64,000 nucleotides of DNA. Origin: Elusimicrobiota bacterium (lineage in GTDB: Bacteria > Elusimicrobiota > Elusimicrobia > Elusimicrobiales > UBA9959). The position numbers and the translations under genes are program-made. The stretch spans positions 406,977-470,976 of the forward strand of contig JAPLKI010000022.1 of NCBI GenBank assembly GCA_026388155.1. The letters are read 5' to 3'. Shown piece after piece: positions 51,275-59,841 of this stretch (its first letter is position 1; every line of letters starts with the position of its first letter). The notes beneath the pieces were generated by a model, which saw nothing but the letters and a program-made list of their open reading frames with translations, was not told the origin of the DNA and searched no databases.

Positions 51275-52537
51275 GTGACTTACGACCTTATCATAATCGG
51301 CGGCGGAGCGTCGGGGCTTGCCGCCGCCTGTGCGGCTGCCAATGTCGGCGCCGGTATTCTGGTTATTGAAAAAAATCATGTGCCGGGCCGCAAGATACTC
51401 TCTACCGGCGCGGGTAAATGCAACTTCAGCAACTTTCAAATCTCGCCTGACCATTATCACATTCATAACCCGGCCTTTCTGGAGCAAACTTTCAAGGCCC
51501 TGTCTCCGGCGGAGATACCCGCGTTTTTTGAAAAACTCGGCCTGCTTTGTACGCGCGGGGAAAATGGCCGTCTTTTCCCCAGGTCAATGAAAGCCCAGGA
51601 TGTGGTTGGAGTGCTAGTAAACAGACTGGGCGTTCTTGGCGTAACTTTGCTGACGCTCACGGAAGTTACGGCCATAAGAAAAGAAAAAGACGGCTTTCTG
51701 GTGGAAACATTTGCGGTCGCGCCCCGATGGGAAAAGAAAGCGGCTGAATCCGTCAAAAAAAATTACAGCGCCAAACGCGTAATACTAGCCGCAGGAGGGG
51801 CGACCTATCCGCAGATAGGGGGTTCGCTTAAAGGCTACGCTCTGCTTGAAAGCTTTGGGCACAGCGTCAGCGCGCCGCGCCCGGCCCTGGTGCCGCTAAA
51901 GATCAAGGAAAAAATCGTAAAGAATCTTGACGGCGTCAGGCTTGAGGCGCGCCTGAGCCTGACGGATGGAAAAGATAAACTGGCTGAAACAGCGGGGGAA
52001 CTGCTTTTTACCGGCTACGGAATTTCCGGTCCGGCCACTCTTGACCTCAGCCGCGCCGCGCTGCAAGCGCTGGACAACGGCCCGGTTTTCGCGGAGGCGG
52101 ATTTTTTCCCGGAATGGCCCGCTCAAAAATTTGACGGCGTACTGCGTGAACGCGCCAGGGCTTTTTCCGGCCGGCCTTTTTCGCATTTTGCCTGCGGCTT
52201 ATTGAACGATAAAATTTTAAAGGCGGCGGCGGAACTGGCAGTTATTGACTGGCGGGCAACACTGCCTGGTATTGAAAAAGTTGTCAAGTTCGGGGGAATT
52301 TTGAAATGCTTCCGGCTTGAAATCACAGGAGCCACGGGTTTTGAGGACGCCATGGTTACTACGGGCGGCTGTACTCTGGATGAAATAGACCCTTCCACCT
52401 TCGCTTCCAAAAAAGTCAAAGGGCTTTATGTGACCGGCGAACTTCTGGACATTGACGGGGATTCCGGCGGCTACAATTTACACCTGGCCTGGACCTCAGG
52501 CATACTCGCGGGCCGCCACGCGGCACATAGCGGCTAG
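51275..52537 (+). CDS. YhiN/HI0933-family FAD-dependent oxidoreductase
   Basis: A 420-aa flavoprotein of the HI0933/YhiN family: FAD-binding YDLIIIGGGASGLAAACAA, then KILSTGAGKCNFSNFQISP, VILAAGGATYPQIGG, and C-terminal TTGGCTLDEIDPSTFASKKV and DIDGDSGGYNLHLAW. Function is undefined in the family. The GTG start at 51275 sits 8 nt past the right arm of P21, which leaves no room for a ribosome-binding site other than repeat sequence. Length is normal. Confidence 0.92.
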   Translation: MTYDLIIIGGGASGLAAACAAANVGAGILVIEKNHVPGRKILSTGAGKCNFSNFQISPDHYHIHNPAFLEQTFKALSPAEIPAFFEKLGLLCTRGENGRLFPRSMKAQDVVGVLVNRLGVLGVTLLTLTEVTAIRKEKDGFLVETFAVAPRWEKKAAESVKKNYSAKRVILAAGGATYPQIGGSLKGYALLESFGHSVSAPRPALVPLKIKEKIVKNLDGVRLEARLSLTDGKDKLAETAGELLFTGYGISGPATLDLSRAALQALDNGPVFAEADFFPEWPAQKFDGVLRERARAFSGRPFSHFACGLLNDKILKAAAELAVIDWRATLPGIEKVVKFGGILKCFRLEITGATGFEDAMVTTGGCTLDEIDPSTFASKKVKGLYVTGELLDIDGDSGGYNLHLAWTSGILAGRHAAHSG

Positions 52538-52616
52538 GGGCTAGAGTAGAGAGTTTATAGTTATTGAAAATTTAAGAAACTCCACCCCCAACCGCTAACC
52601 CCTATTCGCTATCCCT
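52532..52616. repeat. Intergenic heptad palindrome P22
   Basis: Left words TAGGGGC, TAGAG, TAGAGAGTT; right arm in reverse complement TAGCGAA, TAGGGGT, TAGCGGT, TGGGGGT. Core AAGAAACTCCACCCCC. Begins inside the last codon of the flavoprotein gene and ends 2 nt before the Pit stop. Confidence 0.8.
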
Positions 52617-52617
52617 A

Positions 52618-53616
52618 TTATCTGAATAGATGCACCGACAGCCAGTAGACTGCTGCTGAGATCAGGGCGGAGCCGGGAATCGTAAGCACCCAGGCCCACA
52701 CAATCTGGCCCGCCACGCCCCATTTTACGGCATTAAACCGTTTTATGGTTCCCACGCCCATTATGGCGCCGGTTATGGTGTGAGTGGTGCTTACGGGCGC
52801 GCCCATTGAGGATGCAAAAAAGAGTGTGACAGCGGCCCCGGTTTCAGCGCAGAACCCGTCTATTGGTTTTAATTTTGAGATCTTATGACCCATGGTTTTT
52901 ACTATGCGCCAGCCGCCAAACATCGTGCCAAGCCCCATGGCCGCGTAGCAGATCAAAGCCACCCAGCCCGGTACTTTAAATTCGCTCAAATATCCCGCGC
53001 TGCACAGCAGGCCGGTTATTACGCCCATGGTCTTCTGCGCGTCATTGCCTCCGTGGCCGATGCAGTAAGCGGCGGAAGACAACAGCTGTCCCTTTCTGAA
53101 GAGATGGTCCACCTTGCTCGGAGTTGATTTACTGAACAATCGGTAAACCACCGTACCGAAAAGCAACCCCAGCAGCAGTCCCAGCACAGGCGAAATTACT
53201 ATAAAGATCAAAACCTTCATTATGCCGCTCATTACAAGCACGCCTGTGCCGGCTTTTACAATGGCAGCGCCCGCCAATCCGCCCATAAGGGCATGCGACG
53301 AACTTGAAGGCATGCCGTAATACCAGGTGAGGATATTCCAGGCGCAGGCCCCTATCAGCGCTCCAAAGATAATGTGTGTGTCTATAATACTGATGTCAAC
53401 TATCCCTTTACCCATGGTATTGGCCACCGCGTGGCTGAACAGGAAGAAGGCCAAAACATTGAAGAAGGCCGCCCATATAACCGCCTGACGGGGGGAAAGC
53501 ACCCGCGTTGAAACGATGGTAGCTATGGAGTTGGCGGCGTCGTGAAAGCCGTTAAGGAAGTCGAATACCAGGGCCAGAGTTACAAGCCCGATCACTGCAA
53601 GCAAGGTACTATCCAT
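52618..53616 (-). CDS. pit: Low-affinity inorganic phosphate transporter (Pit family)
   Basis: A 332-aa polytopic membrane protein of the PiT family. Conserved blocks are VFDFLNGFHDAANSIATIVSTR at the N terminus and, in the second half, AYCIGHGGNDAQKTMGVIT plus GAPVSTTHTITGAIMGVG. It imports phosphate with metal ions and a proton or sodium gradient. It follows a DUF47/PhoU-like gene with an 8-nt overlap, a common pair. Hydrophobic pattern suggests about nine or ten TM helices. Likely constitutive. Confidence 0.93.
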   Translation of the reverse strand: MDSTLLAVIGLVTLALVFDFLNGFHDAANSIATIVSTRVLSPRQAVIWAAFFNVLAFFLFSHAVANTMGKGIVDISIIDTHIIFGALIGACAWNILTWYYGMPSSSSHALMGGLAGAAIVKAGTGVLVMSGIMKVLIFIVISPVLGLLLGLLFGTVVYRLFSKSTPSKVDHLFRKGQLLSSAAYCIGHGGNDAQKTMGVITGLLCSAGYLSEFKVPGWVALICYAAMGLGTMFGGWRIVKTMGHKISKLKPIDGFCAETGAAVTLFFASSMGAPVSTTHTITGAIMGVGTIKRFNAVKWGVAGQIVWAWVLTIPGSALISAAVYWLSVHLFR

Positions 53617-54235
53617 TTTTCACCAGTATGGCCTCTATCACCTTCGCCACATGTTCGCAGGTATCAAGGGTGCCTTCGGCCACTTCGTAAATTTCCTTCC
53701 ATTTAATGACCATAATGGGGTCTTTTTCGGTTTCAAAAAGATTGCTGATGGCCTTTTCGCGTATCTGGTCGCCTATGTTTTCAAGGCGGTTCACTTCTAT
53801 GCAGTGGTCAAGCACCCGGCGGGCGCGTTTGGTGTCGTGCATGTGCTTTACGGCGTTGGTCAGCGCCCGCGCCGACTGGTCTATGGTGTCGGCGAACTGT
53901 ATCATGTACTCCTCGTTGGCGTCAAGCTTGTAAAGTCTTATGCGGTTGGCCATGGAGTTTATCATGTCTAAAATGTCATCCAGTGTGTTGGCCAGCGAGT
54001 AAATGTCTTCACGGTCGATCGGGGTTATAAAAGTGCGGTTGAGCATGTCCACTATTTCGTGGGCAAGGGTGTCGCCTTCATGTTCAAAATCCTTTATTTT
54101 CTTCACGGTTTCTTCGTCGAACACGCCTTTTTTTACGGAAGACTTAAAACAGTCGGCGGCCTTTATTATATTGTCCGCCTGAAGGCTTAAAAAATCGAAA
54201 AATTTCAGTTCTTTGGGAATAAAGTTTATGGCCAT
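53609..54235 (-). CDS. DUF47 (PhoU-like) phosphate transport regulator
   Basis: A 208-aa helical protein of the DUF47/PhoU-like family: LKFFDFLSLQADNIIKAAD, KKIKDFEHEGDTLAHEIVDMLNRTFITPIDREDIYSLANTLDDILD, and VNRLENIGDQIREKAIS. Family members bind metals and control Pit-type phosphate transporters. The ATG at 54235 has AAGGAG upstream; an earlier Met at 54265 adds a basic stretch without a signal. The stop overlaps the pit gene. It faces pepT divergently across a short promoter region. Confidence 0.93.
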   Translation of the reverse strand: MAINFIPKELKFFDFLSLQADNIIKAADCFKSSVKKGVFDEETVKKIKDFEHEGDTLAHEIVDMLNRTFITPIDREDIYSLANTLDDILDMINSMANRIRLYKLDANEEYMIQFADTIDQSARALTNAVKHMHDTKRARRVLDHCIEVNRLENIGDQIREKAISNLFETEKDPIMVIKWKEIYEVAEGTLDTCEHVAKVIEAILVKNG

Positions 54236-54291
54236 TTGTGAACTCCTTGGCCGTCTGAGGAGCATAGCTCCCGATACGGCACTGAATAGTC

Positions 54292-54319
54292 TTGAACAGC
54301 AGGATAATTTAATTATATC
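54292..54319 (+). promoter_or_regulatory. Possible promoter for pepT
   Basis: TTGAAC at 54292-54297, 16-nt spacer, TATATC at 54314-54319. Weak match, in the divergent gap between the DUF47 gene and pepT. Confidence 0.35.
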
Positions 54320-54357
54320 CTTTTAAAGCGTTTATGGCAAAACAGCGGGAGAAAAAC

Positions 54358-55590
54358 ATGGACTTCAAAAACCAGCTTTACAGGCGGCTTGAAAAATACG
54401 CAAAAATCGACACTAAATCGGACGAGGCCTCAAAAAATTTCCCGTCCTCAAAAGGCCAGCTGACGCTGGGGAAATTGCTGAAGGCCGAACTTAAGGCCAT
54501 AGGCGCAAAAAGCGTTAAGATGGATAAATACGGCTATGTAACCGCCGAAATCCCGGCCACGGTAAAAGGCAAAATCCCTGTTATAGGTTTTTTGGCGCAT
54601 ATGGACACTTCGCCCGAAGTAAGCGGCAAGGGCGTCAAACCGCAGGTGCACCGCAACTGGCGCGGCGGCGACATAGTGATAAGCAGGAAACACGGCGTTA
54701 TACTCAACACTAAAAACTGCCCGGAACTGGCCGCCTGCAGGGGGGAGGATATAGTTACGGCGTCGGGCGACACTTTGCTCGGAGCCGATAATAAGGCGGG
54801 GCTCGCCATAATAATGACGGTGGCCGAGCACCTGCTTGACCATCCGGAAATACCGCACGGCAAACTCAAGATCGGCTTCACTCCCGACGAGGAAGTGGGG
54901 CAGGGCGTGAAGTATTTTAATGTTAAGTCTTTCGGCGCGGACTACGCCTACACTTTTGACGGAGATGTGGCTGGCGCGATAGAAGAGGAAACTTTTAACG
55001 CCGACGGAGTAAAGATCTCCGTAAAAGGAAAAAGCGTTCACCCCGGCTCGGCAAAAGACGCTTTGGCTAACGCCGCCCGTATAGCGGCGGACATCGTTTC
55101 TGCCTGGCCGGAGAATCGTCTGCCCGAGACCACGGCCGGCCGCGACGGGTTTATAATGTTCACGGATATCAAGGGCGAAATTGAGACCGCAGAGATTTCC
55201 GGCATAGCGCGTGAACATGATCTGGCTAAACTTAAGGCCCTTGAAAAGCATCTTGCGGCCATTGTGGCGGAGAAAAGGATCAAGTACCCGCTGGCTGAAA
55301 TAAAGCTGGAATTCAACGAACAGTACCGCAATATGGGTCCTGTAATCAGGAAACATCCGAAGGTAATGGCGAATTTGACGGCGGCGGTGAAAGAGGCGGG
55401 ACTTACGCCCCATATTAAGCCGGTGAGAGGGGGGACCGACGGATCCCGGCTGTCTTTCATGGGCCTGCCCACGCCGAACGTGTTTACGGGTGGCTACAAC
55501 TATCACGGCCGCTACGAATGGGTCTCGCTGGGCGGCATGCAGAAATCCGCCGAAGTCCTGACAAACCTCGCCCGGAAATGGGCGGAGTGA
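54358..55590 (+). CDS. pepT: Peptidase T (tripeptide aminopeptidase)
   Basis: A 410-aa M20 metallopeptidase. The ATG at 54358 has GGGAG upstream; a Met eight codons earlier lacks one. Zinc ligand blocks: PVIGFLAHMDTSPEV, TLLGADNKAGLAIIM, FTPDEEVGQGVKYF, and a C-terminal VRGGTDGSRLSFMGLPTPN. It removes N-terminal residues from tripeptides in the cytoplasm. Its stop overlaps the GTG of the symporter gene as GTGA, so the two form an operon linking peptide use and solute uptake. Confidence 0.95.
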   Translation: MDFKNQLYRRLEKYAKIDTKSDEASKNFPSSKGQLTLGKLLKAELKAIGAKSVKMDKYGYVTAEIPATVKGKIPVIGFLAHMDTSPEVSGKGVKPQVHRNWRGGDIVISRKHGVILNTKNCPELAACRGEDIVTASGDTLLGADNKAGLAIIMTVAEHLLDHPEIPHGKLKIGFTPDEEVGQGVKYFNVKSFGADYAYTFDGDVAGAIEEETFNADGVKISVKGKSVHPGSAKDALANAARIAADIVSAWPENRLPETTAGRDGFIMFTDIKGEIETAEISGIAREHDLAKLKALEKHLAAIVAEKRIKYPLAEIKLEFNEQYRNMGPVIRKHPKVMANLTAAVKEAGLTPHIKPVRGGTDGSRLSFMGLPTPNVFTGGYNYHGRYEWVSLGGMQKSAEVLTNLARKWAE

Positions 55591-57371
55591 ATCCGGCCGC
55601 TAAAAATATGACAAATAATTTCATGGCTCTTTCGGCTATAGACTGGACGATAATCGCGGCCTATACCGGACTTTCAATGCTCATTGGTTTGTACTTTTCC
55701 AAACGCGGCTCGAAAAACATGGCGGAATATTTCGTCGCCGGCAGGGACGTCACCTGGTGGCTTGCCGGCATTTCCATGGTGGCCACCACTTTTGCCGCGG
55801 ACACGCCTCTTGTAGTCTCAGCCATTGTCAGGACCAAAGGGCTGCAGGGCAACTGGTACTGGTGGTCAAGCGTCATGGGAGCCGTGATGTGCATTTATTT
55901 TTTCGCGCGGCTCTGGCGGCGGTCGGGGATAATAACCGACGCGGAATTCATGGAAGTGCGCTATCACGGCAAAGCGGGCGCCTTTCTGAGGGGTTTTTAC
56001 GCTTTTTTCCGTTCCATACTCTGCAATTCCATTGTGATGGGCTGGGTAATACTTGCGATGTCAAAGATAGTCTATGTCCTGCTGGGCTGGCCAAAAACCA
56101 TGTCGGTGTGGATACTTGTGTGTATATCCGTGGTCTATATATTATTTTCCGGTTTATGGGGCGTTCTCGCCACGGATTTTTTCCAGTTCATTCTGGCCAT
56201 GTCGGGCTGCATAACATTCGCGGCCATCGTCATGGTAAAAGCCGGAGGACCGGCCGCTCTGATAGACAAAGCGGTTATGGCCTGTTCCGCCGCCGCGGCC
56301 GCCGACCCGCAGTCCAACCTGGTTGCGCCTTCGCAGTTAATGAATCTTTTTCCGAGCTTTGATTCGCTCAATGCGGGGGTCATCATGTTTTTCGCCTTTG
56401 TGTCGCTCCAGTGGTGGCAGAGCGCTCAGGGCGACGGCTTTCTGGCGCAGAGGCTGTTCTCCTGCAAGAACGAAAAGCATTCGCTGCTTTCAGTTCTTTT
56501 TTACAGTTTCCTCCATTATGCCATAAGGCCCTGGCCGTGGATAATAGTCGGACTGGGCTCGCTTATCTTTTTCCCCGTACTGGCGGACCCCGAAACAGCT
56601 TACCCGCTCATGATGATAAAATTCCTGCCCGTGGGCCTGAAAGGCGTGCTGGTGGCGTCGTTCCTCGCCGCTTTTATGTCAACCCTCTCCACGCATATAA
56701 ATCTCGGCGCGTCGTACATGGTAAATGATATCTATAAACGGTTTTTCGTCCCTGAGGCTTCCGACAAGCATTACGTGGCGGTTTCGAGAATCAGCATTCT
56801 CGTTATGACGGGACTTGCGGGCGTAGCCTCGCTTCTTATGCATTCGGTTTATTCAGCGTGGCTGCTGGGTACCGCTCTTATGTCCGGAACCGCTTTGATC
56901 GTAATGTTAAGGTGGTATTGGTGGCGGATAAACGCCTGGAGCGAGATTTCGGGCATAATAGCCGCTCTGGCTATAACATTGTCGCTGGCCGCTTCTCCGA
57001 CGCTCGGCGCGGACAAATATTACGCGCTCAGGCTGTTCATAATAATTTTCGGAACCACCGCGGTTTCGGTTATAACGACCTTTTTAACGGAACCAGAACC
57101 TTACGACCATCTTGAAAAGTTTTACAGAAGGGTCAGGCCTTCGGGCTGGTGGGGCAAGCTTGCCGAGCGGTGCCCCGACGTGCATCCCGTCAAGATCGGC
57201 ATGGCGGAATTCACGGACTGGGGGTTGACCGTTGTATGTATTTATTCCAGTTTATTCGGGATAGGGTGGCTTGTGCTTGGCAGGATAAAGACGGGTGTGA
57301 TAAGCTGCCTGCTTTGCGCCGTGCTGCTTACCGTTATACTTAAACGGATCAATCTGATGAAGTGGGATTAA
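55587..57371 (+). CDS. Sodium:solute symporter (SSS family)
   Basis: A 594-aa membrane transporter with about thirteen hydrophobic segments beginning SAIDWTIIAAYTGLSMLIGLYF. Family blocks include NMAEYFVAGRDVTWWLAGISMVATTFAADTPL, GFLRGFYAFFRS-like and MKFLPVGLKGVLVASFLAAFMSTLSTHINLGASYMVNDIY. SSS members bring in solutes such as sugars, amino acids or nucleosides with sodium; the substrate cannot be told here. The GTG at 55587 overlaps the pepT stop; an ATG at 55608 is an alternative without a ribosome-binding site. The longer upstream frame lies inside pepT and is rejected. Confidence 0.92.
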   Translation: MNPAAKNMTNNFMALSAIDWTIIAAYTGLSMLIGLYFSKRGSKNMAEYFVAGRDVTWWLAGISMVATTFAADTPLVVSAIVRTKGLQGNWYWWSSVMGAVMCIYFFARLWRRSGIITDAEFMEVRYHGKAGAFLRGFYAFFRSILCNSIVMGWVILAMSKIVYVLLGWPKTMSVWILVCISVVYILFSGLWGVLATDFFQFILAMSGCITFAAIVMVKAGGPAALIDKAVMACSAAAAADPQSNLVAPSQLMNLFPSFDSLNAGVIMFFAFVSLQWWQSAQGDGFLAQRLFSCKNEKHSLLSVLFYSFLHYAIRPWPWIIVGLGSLIFFPVLADPETAYPLMMIKFLPVGLKGVLVASFLAAFMSTLSTHINLGASYMVNDIYKRFFVPEASDKHYVAVSRISILVMTGLAGVASLLMHSVYSAWLLGTALMSGTALIVMLRWYWWRINAWSEISGIIAALAITLSLAASPTLGADKYYALRLFIIIFGTTAVSVITTFLTEPEPYDHLEKFYRRVRPSGWWGKLAERCPDVHPVKIGMAEFTDWGLTVVCIYSSLFGIGWLVLGRIKTGVISCLLCAVLLTVILKRINLMKWD

Positions 57372-57375
57372 AGAA

Positions 57376-57465
57376 ATAGGCGTTAGGCTGAAGGCTGAAG
57401 TTTGTAAAATTCCCTTATAAATTTGAAGTTCTGACCCTTCAGCCCTCAGCCTTCAGCCTATTCAT
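57376..57465. repeat. Intergenic heptad palindrome P23
   Basis: Left words AGGCGTT, AGGCTGA, AGGCTGA, AGTTTGT; right arm in reverse complement AGGCTGA, AGGCTGA, GGGCTGA, AGGGTCAG. Core AAAATTCCCTTATAAATTT. The word AGGCTGA is the same as around the class B insert in waaA. Confidence 0.88.
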
Positions 57466-57470
57466 CTAAG

Positions 57471-58496
57471 CTACCACTGCACGTCTCTGGTCATTTCTTC
57501 AACACGTTCAATGCCTAAGGCCGGCTGAGCCGCTTTATTTGCCTCATCTCGTGCGTCCTCGCACGGCCCGGCGCCTTTGACGTATGCGGTCAGGCTTTCC
57601 AAAGAAGCTCCCGAAACTTCCATCCGCTCAAGTTCAATAGACTCGGGCAGGTTTTCATATTGGCCGTGGCCGACGGCCTGTCCCCGCGGCGCAATGCAGA
57701 TATTAACAACCTGCGGGCCGCCCCTTAATTTGTTGCTCCAATGGCCGAATATAGTGTGATTAACGTATAAAGAACCGCCAAGCTGTTTCAGCCAGTTTTC
57801 ATTCACCTTTCTAGGTACGAACGGCCAGGCCGAAAAAGGATATGAGTCCACCACCGCATTGGATTTAACGGCTAATAAATTTTTTATTCCGCTGTCCGCC
57901 TCATCGTACATCCTCACTATGATCTCGGCCATTGCGCTTTCACCGTACATCAGCCAGGTAACGGCGCCGGGGGTGGTATTTATGGCCGCCACCAGCGCGG
58001 CGGTCTTTCTGGCGGCTGAAACATTGCAGGAATGCCAGATAAACGACTGGGTGTTGGAGCGGAATTCGGGAAAATTCAGGATAATGCCGATATCGGAGGC
58101 GCTTGCCTTGCTGAGAAAAGCGGCATACTGCAGGTGATCCTCGGCAACAGCGCGCCAACCGTGGCCAGTAACCAGGAATTTGATGTTATCACCGCCTTTT
58201 ACCAGGTTTCTGTTTTTGGAGTCTTCAACAAGTTTTTTTACCAAAGACTGGGCCGAAGAAAGTGAGTAATCGGTTAATGTCACTATGTAAACGTGAGCGA
58301 TCCCGCCGCCGGGTAAACTGACCGGTTTATATTCAAACGAGGGTTCCTTTACATTCCGGTCAAATGAGATTTCGCGCGCCGCATCATTCTTTATCTCCCG
58401 GCTTGCCTCATCACCGGCAAAGCTAAAAGACTGGAACGAAAAAGCAAAAGACGCCGCTAGCGCCAGAAAGGCCGTTTTATCAGATAATTTGGACAT
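57471..58496 (-). CDS. Secreted protein with a clan-CD-like His/Cys arrangement
   Basis: A 341-aa protein with a signal peptide (TAFLALAASFAFSFQSFSFAG). The middle section has the strand NIKFLVTGHGW followed 45 residues later by SFIWHSCNVSAARKTAAL. In clan CD cysteine peptidases (caspases, gingipains, clostripain) a hydrophobic strand precedes His-Gly and another precedes the catalytic Cys with similar spacing (45-50 residues). Downstream are ALVAAINTTPGAVTWLMYGES and a conserved-looking GGPQVVNICIAPRGQ. No family was recognised, and the His/Cys dyad is inferred from pattern alone. The gene lies alone between repeat P23 and a hairpin-containing gap. Confidence 0.6.
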   Translation of the reverse strand: MSKLSDKTAFLALAASFAFSFQSFSFAGDEASREIKNDAAREISFDRNVKEPSFEYKPVSLPGGGIAHVYIVTLTDYSLSSAQSLVKKLVEDSKNRNLVKGGDNIKFLVTGHGWRAVAEDHLQYAAFLSKASASDIGIILNFPEFRSNTQSFIWHSCNVSAARKTAALVAAINTTPGAVTWLMYGESAMAEIIVRMYDEADSGIKNLLAVKSNAVVDSYPFSAWPFVPRKVNENWLKQLGGSLYVNHTIFGHWSNKLRGGPQVVNICIAPRGQAVGHGQYENLPESIELERMEVSGASLESLTAYVKGAGPCEDARDEANKAAQPALGIERVEEMTRDVQW

Positions 58497-58705
58497 AAAC
58501 AATAAAATCCGCGCCCGCATACACAATAGTAAGCCAAAATCAGCCGGTTTGCAAGTGCCAAAGGTCCTATGCCGCGAAAAAGTGAAAGTTGCCCTGACAA
58601 GACTGCCGCAGTCAGACGGATCGGCATCCTTTACAAGGAATTTATGATTGAAAATGTAAGAAATAGAAAATGGAATTTTAGGAAAGTTTATGCCTTAAGT
58701 TCGTC

Positions 58706-58744
58706 CGGGAAATCAGCCCGGTATTTCAGCGGGCTGATTTCCCG
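58706..58744. terminator. Perfect 15-bp hairpin
   Basis: CGGGAAATCAGCCCG pairs perfectly with CGGGCTGATTTCCCG around a 9-nt loop. No U-run follows on either strand, so it may be a processing or structural stem. It lies between two minus-strand genes. Confidence 0.5.
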
Positions 58745-58746
58745 TG

Positions 58747-58947
58747 TCATTGGAGAGAGGAGTTGCGCAGCCACTTCCTGTCCGGCCTGTGCCGCGGGCT
58801 GAATACCCACATATAGGCGTACCGCTTTTCGCCTGGCGCGCCCGGCGCGGCGCTGCCGCCGGAAGATTCACGGAGTATCCGGATTATGGAGCGCTCTCCA
58901 AAGCGTTTATTATTCCTGTCATCGGGGTCGTTCAATGTTGTTTCCAT
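58747..58947 (-). CDS. Possible small protein, low confidence
   Basis: A 66-codon frame beginning METTLNDPDDRNNKRFGERS and continuing IIRILRESSGGSAAPGAPG. An AAGGAAAA ribosome-binding site lies 7 nt upstream. The C-terminal half comes from palindrome-like GC-rich DNA. It is upstream of the clan-CD-like gene. No family recognised; could be chance. Confidence 0.3.
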   Translation of the reverse strand: METTLNDPDDRNNKRFGERSIIRILRESSGGSAAPGAPGEKRYAYMWVFSPRHRPDRKWLRNSSLQ

Positions 58948-59007
58948 ACACTTTTCCTTTTGCGTTCCCAGAACGGCGGCGCGCCACCTTGCGCCCCGCC
59001 CCTTTGA

Positions 59008-59586
59008 TCACCAGCCCATTTTGAATTTGAAGTTATGTGTGCCGTTGACCGGGTCAATGAGCCAATTGCCGTCAACCACCACCGCAATTTCCTGCCTGAA
59101 GTTGTAGCCGTAGCCGATATGGCTTTCCATTATCTGAACCCGCTGGCCTTCGGCCTGAAAGGTCTGGCCGTTGTATTTCAGGTCTATGTTCTGGGTGCCC
59201 TGTAAGGTATTGGCGGCCATAACCGAGGAGTCGTAATAGTTCATAATGACGGCGCGCACTTTTTCCGTGCCAGTGAATTTGGGATTTGCCACGGTGATCC
59301 AGAGCGGGGCGGCTATTATTTCGGAGCCCAGGCTCAAGGGATTGTAAGCTATCATTATTGAAGAGCCGTCTGCCGCGTTAAGGCGGATGTTCTTCCAGTT
59401 CATGTCCGCTTTTTTCGGAACCACAGGGGAGATCTTCACGCTTAAGCGGGTTGGCACGGCATTGGGAACCTGCGCAGCAGTCTGTTTGATGGTTTGAATG
59501 TTAATATCCCGAAGCTCGGAAGAAGTTGCGGCCCAGCCGAGGGATGCGATGCTAAGAATAACCGCCAGTAACGCTGTTTTTTGCAT
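59008..59586 (-). CDS. Secreted protein of unknown function
   Basis: A 192-aa protein with a clear signal peptide (TALLAVILSIASLGWAATSS). The mature part looks beta-rich: KKADMNWKNIRLNAADGSSI, IIAAPLWITVANPKFTGTEKVRAV, YGYNFRQEIAVVVDGNWLIDP and a tail VNGTHNFKFKMGW. No catalytic motif. The ATG at 59586 has AAGGAGACAAGTAA-type sequence upstream (cttgtctcctt on the plus strand), a good ribosome-binding site. Not recognised as a known family. Confidence 0.7.
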   Translation of the reverse strand: MQKTALLAVILSIASLGWAATSSELRDINIQTIKQTAAQVPNAVPTRLSVKISPVVPKKADMNWKNIRLNAADGSSIMIAYNPLSLGSEIIAAPLWITVANPKFTGTEKVRAVIMNYYDSSVMAANTLQGTQNIDLKYNGQTFQAEGQRVQIMESHIGYGYNFRQEIAVVVDGNWLIDPVNGTHNFKFKMGW

Positions 59587-59783
59587 TTACTTGTCTCCTT
59601 ATACTTTCTCTACTCAAAGTTTAACTAAAATCCGCTCTATCCTGTATGAGGCGAAAGGCCCTTTTTTTAACGGCAAATATCCTATATGGAACGTAGGTCC
59701 TTTGACCGCTGCCTGAAAATCGGCCACCGGTGAAAAATAGGATCACTCCGGCAGCCAGGTCGCCCCGCTTCACATTTTTGTAT

Positions 59784-59789
59784 TATAAT
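59784..59789 (+). promoter_or_regulatory. Isolated TATAAT box
   Basis: TATAAT at 59784-59789 with no convincing -35 seventeen bases upstream. It lies 53 nt before the TPR protein ATG, with a small CCCG/CGGG hairpin between. Confidence 0.3.
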
Positions 59790-59841
59790 TTCAGGTAAAG
59801 AGAACTCCTTAATGTTCCCGTAAGCGGGCAATTTAAAATAT

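Larger units (their letters stand above)
58527..59007. other. 481-bp gap with a strong hairpin and no certain gene
   Basis: No long frame here has family signatures. It contains a perfect 15-bp stem-loop (58706-58744) and, at 58747-58947 on the minus strand, a 66-codon frame with AAAAGGAAAA upstream of its ATG. GC-rich palindromic bits (GGCGCGCC, GCGCCCGGCGC) suggest another decayed repeat insertion. Confidence 0.6.

Noticed and set aside
54448..55506. A 352-codon frame antisense to pepT
   Set aside because: PepT has clear zinc-site motifs, promoter and ribosome-binding site; the antisense frame has none.
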